Shown piece after piece: positions 21,331 through 32,358 of a DNA stretch of 64,000 nucleotides. The DNA lies in assembly GCA_033980235.1 (NCBI GenBank), contig CM067077.1:6752602-6816601 (forward strand), read 5' to 3'. Position 1 is the first letter of the stretch. Every line of letters starts with the position of its first letter. This DNA is from Diadema setosum. Its lineage: Eukaryota; Echinodermata; Echinoidea; Diadematoida; Diadematidae. The notes under the pieces were generated by a model. That model saw nothing but the letters and a program-made list of their open reading frames with translations. It ran no database searches and was not told where the DNA came from. The translations under genes and the position numbers were made by a program.

Positions 21331-21780
21331 CGGTCCGACCTCGCCTCTTCGAACATGTCGGGACCGGCGCTCATCCGGATAAGGGATTTGGCCGGATATG
21401 GGAAACTCAATTTTTGATACACGCAGCTGACTACCCAATGGTAGCTACACTACAATTATTATGTACACTGTATATGTACAATATCTTTGCAGGTAGCGTG
21501 ACTGAAACACTTTCTTAGCTATCAGCCCTAAGGGGGGGGGGGGTAGTTAATGTCCGAATGCGTGTTACTTAGCTGAAAATTTGATGTGAATATATGTTTA
21601 TCATGTTAGGAATAATATTTGATTCATTTGAGTTTGTGTCACAATTTTATTTGAGTTTGAACACGCCCCCCTCCTTTCCTTGTAATAATTAGATTGATGA
21701 AAAAAAAAATCACGCCGAGCCTGCATCCTGATAGCAGAGAGATCCAGATAAAGGCAGGCCGGATAGGAGAGGTCGGACTA
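21331..21780. mobile_element. Diverged relative of the Tigger-like MITE, unit 1
   Basis: Starts CGGTCCGACCTCGCCTC and ends GATAGGAGAGGTCGGACTA. The internal GTCGGGACCGGSGCTCATCC and GGATAAGGGATTTGGCCGG match the 11074-11510 element. Unlike that element it is present in unit 2 too (42346-42797), so it is older than the duplication. Confidence 0.7.
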
Positions 21781-21910
21781 TATTTCGATGAGATGTCGAC
21801 ATTTCTATTTCGCCTTTCAATAGAAAAGGGGTGCTTTCAGGTACTGGTAGCATACAATGTGAAGTTACATCACTTTGAAATGTGGACATAAATCGATTAC
21901 AATTATTCCG

Positions 21911-22136
21911 ACAAACTGAGTTTATCGCCGAAAAATTTAATTCATCAGTTGATAAACTAAGTTTTTCGCGAGAAACTGTGTTTATCGAGCGAAAAAATAA
22001 GTTTATCGCGATAAACTTAGTTTACCGCTCGTTAAACAGTGTTTCTCTCGAACAAAGAGCTTAGTTTATCGACTGATAAACTGAGTTTTTTCAGCGATAA
22101 ACTTAGTTTTTCACTCGATAAACTTAGTTTATCGAT
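21911..22136. repeat. Degenerate array of GTTTATCG/CGATAAAC palindromes, unit 1
   Basis: At least nine AGTTTATCG or CGATAAACT half-units alternate in both orientations over about 225 bp with variable spacers. Unit 2 has the same array at 42929-43155. The whole tract can fold into many alternative hairpins. Its origin is unknown to me. Confidence 0.75.
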
Positions 22137-22783
22137 AATCAGAGTTATTCAAGCCTTGTCAGTAGTTGGCGCTTCAGCGTAGCAAGCAATGCATGCCATT
22201 TGCATTGCGGCAAGTTGTCAACTTAACTACGCGTGTTGAATAACGCAACGGACGTCATTCAACAATCATTTTGCTCGTTGTTTTGCTATGGCCACCAATA
22301 TTACAATGGGCAGCCAGAGGAGCTGCCAGATCCAGAGCTTAAAGACGTCTCACGTGGAATGTTTGGTGTCGTGACTTTACTAGCTGGTAATGGGTACTAA
22401 TGTAGTCGCAAGCCTGTGGCTAGTGCGTGCTGAACTCCACGTCCTAATCCAGCTAATCAGTGCCGTATAGTAGAGGTCATATTTCTTAATTGATTGTTTA
22501 AAATCATAAATGCGTTTTTGATGATATTTGCCCCTACATTACATGAGAAACTGCACATTTTTTTCACTGAGGCTTGTGCCCCATGGTGGCCCATTACTTT
22601 TCTGTCTTTTCTGATATGTCTTTTTGAAAATAATTTTGAATGATAATGATTTCTGTCCACTCATTCACTTATTTATTTTGCTTTGTTTTGATTTACTTTT
22701 TTTGGAGGGGGGGGGGGGCTAACATGTCATGTGAGAAAAAAAACCCACAATGCTCATACATCCTTTTACGAAGAGACACATTT

Positions 22784-22868
22784 CAGGGGCGGATTCAGAA
22801 ATTCCGTAACGGGGGGGGGGGGGGGGGGGGGCGTGCTTTACAAAATTAAAAGGGGCGCACGCGCCCCA
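22784..22868. mobile_element. G-rich CAGGGGCGGATTC element abutting the unit boundary
   Basis: Begins CAGGGGCGGATTCAG, holds a run of about 20 G, and ends in the hairpin GGGGCGCACGCGCCCC. It lies about 20 bp before the start of unit 2. The same element precedes unit 3 (43780-43858), but none precedes unit 1. Confidence 0.55.
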
Positions 22869-22889
22869 TGTTTCTTTTCATTTCTTTTG

Positions 22890-24023
22890 GGCAAACACCT
22901 AGCCCTATAATGAAGGTGATCCATGTGATGTATTGTGTAGATGTTAGCGCTACTATGTCTGTAAATAACAGTTAGCATTAGTAAGTCAATGGCTATAATT
23001 CAGAGTGTCTGATGTCTTTTGTCAAAACGATTGTTGACAATCCAATACTTAATGCATTATCGTATTGCGCTGTGCGCGTATTTGAATGCCGTATTGAGAA
23101 AAGGATTCTTAAACCTTGGACTTATTCTTCTTTTATATTTTCATTTGTCATTCATCGCCATTTTTGCAAAGATTTTTTTTTCTATTCTGGTATTTTCACT
23201 GCTTTAACAGACCCCCCTTTTTTGTCTACGCTCGCATCATAATGTTTTTTTGATGATCTCCAAAATTGCATTAACTAGTTATGTTGTGTATCACAACAGT
23301 AAGTATATGAACTTATAAGTGACTTCTCCCAATATACATATACCCTATATGACATTGCTATTGTCGCTTGATATTTAGCTCTTCTTCACAACTTTAAATA
23401 GAAGCTACTTTTCCAAGCTCTGCAAATGTTTGTCATAATTATTCTTGACAAACGTGAGTAGTATGACGTGAGTCAAATGCATTAACACTTTATAATTTGT
23501 TAAAATGATAACTGTGAGTTAGGACACAACACTCGTTCTTTCTCGTTGCAATCATAATCATTAAACGTTTTCACGGTTAAGCCGTATGGTTCGATTACAC
23601 CAAGTCAGCATTAGATAATGGTTTGACTTTAGCAGTTATATCCTTGATCTTTTCTTGATAATTTTGTTTAGTATGTATACCTACTTATCTATTTCATTTA
23701 TTCTAATTTTTTCTACTCGTCATTTCGTAACAGTAAAGAAGGTACACACACACAAAAAAAAGCTAAAGCTGCACAGATATTTGTTGTTGTTGTTTTTTCC
23801 TGGAAACTTTAGATCCATTCAAAGTCGAATGTTTTATAATTCAACTATTTTGACTGCTCGCTTTTGACTTCAATTAAAACACAGCTTGAAACCTTAGAAT
23901 TGTTGATGCTGTATAAATGAACGGTGACTTTATTTCTATTTCTTTCTTTTTTGTAGAAAAAATTTATGAATAGCAACGAAATGTTATTTTGTAAAGATAC
24001 ACACAGTCTGAAATGTCATATAG

Positions 24024-24078
<55 letters not shown>

Positions 24079-27000
24079 TCTTGTCAAATTCTTCATAACT
24101 CATTAATTTATGTCATTCACTCCACTTGGTAAATAGACTTTAGCTATTTTTAAGCTTCATGCATTATTTGTGAGCATAGTTGTGTGCCATTAGTCTCTAG
24201 GTATTTTGAACTCATGTGCCTATCTTTAAACTCACGTCGTTTTATGATGTCAAACACATTGACAAGTTATATCGAATTAAACAGACGAAGCCAAAGCCAC
24301 TGACGCTTGTGTTTATATTTACTTTGCACGCTGTTCTGACAATAAACATCATAGTATAACATTTGCACTTGTCCGCTGCGTGATCTTTTTGTTTGCGTCT
24401 GTCTATCTTTATGTCGGTATATCTCTCTCTTAAGTAATCCAGCTGCAAAGCCACGTATAGATGTGCAAAAATGCGAAATAAACATATCCATTGCTTTTGT
24501 AAGTGGTGCAAACTGTATAGCACGTAACATGCTAATTATCCGGCACATGTAAGGTGAGAACAACATGTTTAATTGTTAATAGTCATGAATATATGATTTG
24601 ACTAATTTAGCATTTATGATCGATTCACTGACTGACCTTTTTTTTAAAGGTTATGTCAATATTTTTATTCCTAAAGAAGAAGAAGAAGAAGAAAAAAAAA
24701 GAAGGTCACCGGCCAAATTGTGTGTTATCCAGATCATCGAAAAATATTTTTTCCATTGATTGATCACGCAGAATTAATTTACATATCTTTATGCTCGTTC
24801 TGTATCTACATGCACAATCACTTATATGTAACTTGTGTATATCGAAGTTAAATGTAACCTATTTTTGCTGCAGAAAAAAAAATCCTCAGGAAATTATTTA
24901 ACATGTAGGTGGTAATAGGAATAGACTGATGCAGTGAACTCAATGCTGGAAGCAAAACTTAATTATTAAAAGCTCTATTGTGTTTATTATTACCAAAGTC
25001 ACAAAGGGCACATTGTGCCTCCCCCCTATATAACTTCTTTATTATATGATGTATGACCGTCATATTTGGCACATGGGTAGAGCAACTCATACTCTACATG
25101 ACCCAACATCTGAAATTTCTCAAGGTCATCCACTGAGGGCGCTATTTACCAAAATATAAAGAAATGCATAGTAAATACGCTAAAATCATGTTTTTTTTTT
25201 ATTTCTTTTTCCCCAGTATATATGTTTTTATTTTATATCAATCATTTTTATATTCACCACAAAGGAAAAGCAAGTCAACCTTCACTATTAGTGATGGTTG
25301 AAATTTCTAAAGGTCAACATGTGGGGGCACTATTCATTACAATATAAAGAAATATACGAAACCTATGATGTATCGCTTGCAATGGGTACATATATTGGCA
25401 TCACATTTCATACTTCCAAAATATTGAATTTTGAGTTTGAGTTTTGATTGATAATATGATAAACAAATGATATTACATGCAATTAGTTTGTGTGAAGATA
25501 ACACAAAATAAAAGGGTAGTCTTTGAAAAGTGCTGTACTTTTTATTATTTCTATTATATCTATTGTGTGATGCCTATGTCATATAAAAAATAAAGGAAAT
25601 AATAAGAAGACCATTTCAGAGTAATTTGCAACCATAATTACTTCACATTTTGGTCCTTCAGCAAATTACAGCCAAGGAAATCCCCATTTCATCCATTATT
25701 ATATTGTTAACTGAAATTGGAACAGAAAATCATACAATATCTGACAAACATGGTTGTCAGTTTACGGTTGCCATGGCAACCAACAATATCAGACATACGT
25801 AAGTTATATATCAAAATGCTCGCAATAAGATTTCAGGAAAAGTCATCAAATTTGGTTGAAATTGGGTAAAGGGTATAGGAGTGGCAAACGAAAAATATGG
25901 TGGGGGCACAATGTGCCCCCCCCCCCCCCTTGGGCTTTATAGGGTTAAGGAAAGCTACTGCTCAACAGTAGGTAATTTCATATATTGTAATCTATTAAAT
26001 TTCTATATTGTCTAAATTTGCGTGGTGATGATAGAAATATACCTTGTAATACACTTGTTGTATGTTTTGTTTTCTTTTTATTTCTATCAAGTACATTACT
26101 CTACTAGTATCAGTGGTGGAACTTTTCATTATTGTATTCATCCAGCTCTATATTTTAAAAACATCGCTTACTTGCTAACATGATACGTGTTCACATATAA
26201 AAAACAAACAAACAAACAAAGAAAAAAAAACCCAAAACGATTTAAAAACTCCGTTTATGGATATGCTACCACTTCCGGGTACACACAATAAGGCTACTCT
26301 AAAACATTTTACATCATGCACACGTAAATACTGTGCTGTGCAGAACAAAACTCCCAACTTCCAAAAGAGATATCTGTCTTGACCATTTTATAAAGTGATG
26401 TCTTAATTTTTTTTCACTGTGTTCTCGTTCGCCTTTTTAAACGATAATATTGTTTCTTTTCTTATACCAAACCGATCCTTTCAACAACCTGTGTGATAAT
26501 GCACAAATCAGTCGAAAGTGGTATCTCAAACATCGTTATCTCTGATCATAGTAAAATCAGAGTTTTGCTAAATCATCAAAGAATGCTATTTGACGTTTTT
26601 AAGAGAGAGGAAAGTCAAAGCATACTAGCCCCTGATATAATTTGCAGCTGGTATGCCAAGTTTCCCTAATTTCGAATTACCGTTTGCTCCACGACAAACA
26701 CAAAGTCGACATTGTGCTTATCAGATGGACACTTACCAAGTCTTTATGTGATTTGAAATGAAAATTAATAGTCATCCTCTAACGAGATCGGTGTGAGCTA
26801 GTGTGTTGTCATAATTATAGAACAGATCATTACGTAGCTACAGGCAAAAAAAAAAGGCTTGTAGAGGAAAATGGTTTTTACAACGATCAATCGATTTAAA
26901 GTGAGCTTTGGTACATGTTATCCTTGGTGAGCAGATGTGCAAAACACATTTGAAGGGACTATTGTGTAATACTGACTTTATATCAGCATATTATAGCCAA

Positions 27001-27281
27001 AGGGATACTCCTGGGCGGGGTTTCTATTAACTTCAGTAAATATTCACCTGAATATTTAAGTTCTGGTAACTTCACTGGAATTAATGTCACACCCCCTACA
27101 CCATTCTATGTTACAATTGTAGCCTGATGGAATGTCTAATCTAATGTTTGTTGGAAAGATGTTTATTTTGCCTTTATAGAAATAAAACTTGGCAAATTTG
27201 ACGTTTGCTTTTAAAAGATAAATTCTCTTCTAGAATAGGTTTCCCTAAAATTTGCTTTTTCTGCTTATAGTCAAAGACAGT
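22890..27281. other. Gene-free region 3' of copy B
   Basis: Collinear with the 3' flank of copies A and C. It has a TA microsatellite (about 24027-24072), a unit-2-specific repeat (about 25001-25950), and about 0.8 kb (26400-27240) that unit 1 lost and unit 3 keeps. No exon or RNA gene is recognised. Confidence 0.55.
25001..25950. mobile_element. About 0.95-kb repeat with GGGCACATTGTGCC ends, unit 2 only
   Basis: The left end has GGGCACATTGTGCC (25006-25019) and the right end GGGGGCACAATGTGCCCCC (about 25902-25920), an inverted pair. Units 1 and 3 have different sequence here. No protein is seen. Exact ends are uncertain because the flanking DNA is also rearranged. Confidence 0.5.
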
Positions 27282-27287
27282 TTTATT
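27282..27287 (-). promoter_or_regulatory. AATAAA poly(A) signal of copy B
   Basis: Minus-strand AATAAA about 12 nt beyond the TAA stop, in the same context as in copies A and C. Confidence 0.45.
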
Positions 27288-27298
27288 ATTCTGTTCTA

Positions 27299-30200
27299 TT
27301 AGTCGCGTGTTAACACTTCTTTGGGTAGTTCCTTGTACCCGAGTGCTTGCGGGCGGGCTCGGACCCGCTTAGAAACCAACAGCAGCAGGATCACAAGTAG
27401 CAACACAGCTGCACAGGTGGATGAAACCGTCATCATTGTCATGGCAACGGATGAATTTCCAGCGTTATCTGAAAAATACAAAGACAAAAGTAAACAAACA
27501 TCATTCAAAAATGCATGCAAAAAGACAATAAGTTATGCGTAGTAGTTTTGAATTAGATTATAGAACGACAAAACTTTCACCGCGTTCGTCTGGAAGGCAC
27601 ACATGCACCGTCTAATCAAAGTAGTTTAAGCCTACTTCCTTCATCTCTTTTTGCTTCTGCTTACAGTAGTTCTCAAGCTTCAGACACCAAATCATCTTAC
27701 TTTTCTAACCTAACTCTGGCTATTCATCAGGACCTAACTCCTAGAAGTCATTCGGCTTTGGTGGCAATCTTTTTCTACAAACTGGGACAATCATCTTAAG
27801 CCACTTCCGTTAATCAGTTTAAGACTTTGCTGAAGACTAATCTTTTTAGTAGATAGTCCTTTAGAATAGTCCAGTTGTGGGTCGGTCGATGGAGGTGCAC
27901 ACTGATTTTGATTTTCATTCTTTATCTTAATTATACACTGTATCTGTTTTTTCTTTTTGGTTGCATTTTTGTACTTGTATTTTGGTATTTTTGTAGTATT
28001 CTGGTATAGATATTAAGTTTTCCGGTAAACTGTGCGCTTAGAAACATCTGTATTAAGCGCCTTATAAATGTATTGTATTGTTATTATTATTAAGCCTCCT
28101 TGGTAGTCGATTTTCATTTTCTTTTCTGCATTTCATCTTCGGTGACAGTTTTGATCAGTTCCAGTTATTGACTACCGATGACAGACAAGGAAATAAAGAA
28201 GGAACACAGTTGTCAAGGAAATGTCGTATTATGAGATTTTTTTTTTTGGGGGGGGGGCGGTGAAACACAGAGTACAAGATTTTATTCACATCAAAATATC
28301 AAAACTATACGAAGTGCAACTGGTATTTGATAGACTAGCAGTAGCAAAGTAGTGTGAGTAATATACAAGAATGCTACATGATATTTGTTACAGTGTATAT
28401 ATGACTCTGGTGCTCATTCACGAGTTCAGAGACCCATTGCATGAACCAGTGGAGTACATTTCCAGTGACAGGCTGTTTCACTAACCGTCTGCTATGTGGC
28501 TTGTGTCAGCTGCAGCTCGGAGAGGACCCACCGAGAGGGTGTGTGGTGATGACTGAGAGCCCGCTCTCGTTGTTTCGCGTCGTCTTCTCGAGACGCAGCC
28601 CTGGGCACATCTGGATTCCGCGCTGTCCGAGGCACACACCAAGACCGAGCAATGTACGAACACCTGACGACAGTCGACAACAGTTTAATCTTTTCATTTT
28701 TTTTTTTTGTTCACATTGATGTCATCAAACATTTAGTGTATCATGCATCTTGCACAACCCAGCCCATAATAATATGAAGACATGTTTTACAAATAAATTA
28801 TGTACACCTTTTCTTGCATAAGAGCAATCATAAAACATCTCAAACACATCTATAACTACTCCAACAAAAACAGTTCTAAAGCGTTATTTTGAGAGACCTG
28901 ACTTGTTATTTTAGGGTTTTGCATTATCCCAGGTAATGTGCAATGTTCATGACATCATGAAAGGCAAGTAAGTTTTCGTTAAGAGGCAGAGCTTAGTGGA
29001 TGGGGAAAAATGCGTGAGATATTAATGCATATCAATGGCAATGATTATCACTCTTGCATTGAAGCGGAATAAAGAGATTTTCGTAATCAAAGGCCTTTAA
29101 TCTTGATAATGCTTACAAAAATACACTCTGTAATAAAACTTCAATTCATTTTTTTTTTTGATTGGTAACATGACATGAGACAAAGATAGATATTAAAAAT
29201 GAGAAAATCGTAATGAAAAAAAAAATGTCATAATCATTTTACATTAAAATAAACAAAAATACTGTCGCTAATTTCTTTTTCTCTTATTACCTGTTAATCA
29301 TTTTTCTTTTTACTCAATATAATTCCAAATCGTCAGCTGAATCTACCTGACTATACTCTCCGATGAAAGCAAAAGCGTCGACCCGGAAGCCTTTGAATGT
29401 TGGGGTCATGTCGAAGTAAAGGGCCACTGTGTGTTCCTTGGCGCACCTGCAAGATCGAGAAGAGTCATTCAAAGAGGATTATTTTTTGCTGGTGTGCCAC
29501 GTGCACAAGTAACAGCTTACGGTGGCAGTCCTTCTTCTGCATAATTTCCTGCATAATCATTTTCAAAATGTATTAATACAATATAAACTTTGTTAAAGGA
29601 ATTGATGTACAAATTTATCTTCTTTCTTCTAATAATTTACATTGTAGTTCGTATATTGATCAGGCTGTTAATGTTTTCTGTAATATTACAGAAAAAATTA
29701 CATATAAAATCAATTTTAACCTTACATATATTTTTACTTGTGTAGTATAACAAAACTCAAACCATATGTTGACCGTCATGGAAACAGTAAAAAAAAAAAT
29801 GAAAATAAATGATATTCGTTGTTGTCACATTTCTGGTTAACAACAGCTTTAATAGAGTTCGTATTGAAATTAATGACGTTACTAAATAAATCAACAATGT
29901 TGCTGATAGGAAGAAACAATTAAAAAAAAATATTATTTTGCCTGGAAGGGAGAACCAAAAGAAGGAGGAGAAGATCAACAGGAAGAGAAGGAGGATGAAA
30001 AGGAAGAAATGAGAAGAGAAAATATGATGGGTGAAAGTATTGAAAAGAGATACTGACAAAGGCTTCACGGAAATGAAAGCAGGACAAAAGGGATAATTTG
30101 GGAAAAATGAAGATTACTGAGAGAGAGAAGGGGGGGGGGGATGGGACGGGAGGGAGAGGTAGGAAGTTTCTTGACAATAATATAGCAACTTACCCGTCTT

Positions 30201-31992
30201 CAATGAGTTCATATTTCAGGCTATCTAGGGGGTTCGAGTAGGGTGTCGCCCAACAAGATTCAATCAAGAGCGTCAGACCAGCGACGGACCGGAGGCGGGT
30301 TCCGAAGTACAGAGGGATGCCCAAGTGGACAAGGTCCGTATCGTCGGCCTCGGATATGAACGATTCATTTTCGTATCGCTGTAACGACAGCGTAAATTCA
30401 CCGAAACCGACTTGTTGACATGAATTCACAGTATCACAAATTACGTCAAAACTGTTGATGAGATAAATGAGAAACTAGGTATGCTGAATGGCGTTTCCAG
30501 CAAGAAATGTTTAGCCTGTTAAAAGTATATGTTTCACACAAAGTACAAACAGCAAATAACATTCAATATGTTGCATCAACGTCGCTTAATCTTCATTTGA
30601 AACAGTGCGTATAGAAATATTGATCATAGCTTAGATACAAACAAGACTACAGCAGCTCTAGAATGATGAACTGAGATGAATACTGACATGAAATAAACAA
30701 TAATGAAGGACACAGGTGAGGGAGACCCAATGCAGTGTTTTTCTCGAAAGTAATGGATAACGCATCAACGACTGACCTATTTATCACGCACAATCGTGTA
30801 AACCACCTGCAGTGAAACTGTAAAGTCAGATTTCTCTTCCTACAATGTCGACAGGCGGAAGCACATATTAGTTTTTTCTTACACTGGTATTAGAAACAAT
30901 AATTATTTAAGATGATGTAAATGAGACTATCAATCACCCCTTCCCCTCAACCCCCCCCCCCCCCACACCAAACACACTCTTCAATTTAAGTTACAGTGGT
31001 AAGCCCTGGTTCCATGACATTTGCTCCTGCGAAAATATTGCTTGCATTAAATGCCTGCACGTTAAGCCAAACATAATTTCTACCCACAGACATAACCCTA
31101 GCCCTAATCCGAATCCTCACATCAGACTAAACCTAAACCTTAAAGGAAGCTGAAACCCAAAGAGCAGTGTGGATTGAGTGAAAGCAGCAACACTAGTGGA
31201 AAGCATTAGTGAAAGTTGAGGAAAATCGGACAATCGAATGCAAAAAATTATTAATTTTCAAAGTTTTGGTGTTGATGACTGGATAAGGAGACTACTAGAG
31301 TTCATGACGTCATGTTTGGACAATATAAAGAAAATATAAAGAGAATTCCGCACAAAAAAAAAAAAACATTTTTTCATGAAAATTACACATTCCACCGACT
31401 TGATACTGACATAATTATGTCAGTGTATGTTAAGGGTAGTAACTATTCCCCTCCTTTCTGAAAGCGGTTGGTGAAGTGCTCTTTCATTACGCAAGAAGAG
31501 TGAAATCATGTTGAATTTTCTTTATATTTTCTTTATATTGTTTTTCACATATGGTGTCATACTAAACTCCATCTTCAGTAGTCTCCATATCCAGTGGTTT
31601 CCTTATCCAATGGTTTCAACACCAAAATTTTTAAAATTCATAACTTTTGCATCGATAGTACGATTTTCCTCAAACTTTCCTTGATGTGCTCTACTAATGT
31701 TGTTGCTGCTTTCACTCAATCCACATTCCTTTTTGGGTTTTGTTTTCCCTTAACACGACCATAACCTTGCCCTACTAAGTCGCAGGGGCAAATGTCGTGT
31801 TACCCTACCTCTTCTATCACGATCTCTCCCAGCTGAGGAGTGAACATCTCAGTGAGGACCCGCTCACGATCCAGTTTACACTTGACGGGGATGTGTAGAT
31901 AGTGCTCCCTGGTAACCACAGGACTCCCAGCCGTTACCGGGCTTGGCTGGTAGTATGTCACTATGTTTGAATATACGATATCATCTGCCTCT

Positions 31993-32031
<39 letters not shown>

Positions 32032-32327
32032 CTGGTGATGATAAGAAATGATAAATACCTTAGACTCAAATGATTGAAACTCAAGTTGTGTATGAAAAGC
32101 AAATTGACACCTTGACTGTGTTAACATGATATACATTTTAACATAATTTGAAAGCAACCAGACATTAATAATGCAAACACAAATACACATCCGTAAGTAA
32201 TGTTTACCAAAACAAGCATGCATTGTATCAGCGGTACACATAGTCAAAGTCGAACAGAGTCGTACCGGTCTTGACCTGCAGATGTTTGTATTTACTTATT
32301 TATTTATCTATCTATTTATTTATCAAT

Positions 32328-32358
<31 letters not shown>

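Larger units (their letters stand above)
1426..22888. repeat. Tandem segmental duplication, unit 1
   Basis: The stretch beginning GGGCAAACACCTAGCCC at 1426 recurs at 22889 and 43879, and from there the three segments stay collinear apart from insertions and deletions. Unit 1 holds a complete 14-exon ZP gene on the minus strand, a SINE, a foldback transposon and a family of small repeats. Introns and intergenic DNA match as well as exons, so the whole block was copied rather than a processed transcript. The left flank (1-1425) does not match the ends of the other units, so 1426 is an outer edge of the array. A haplotype wrongly placed in tandem by assembly is the main alternative. Confidence 0.88.
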
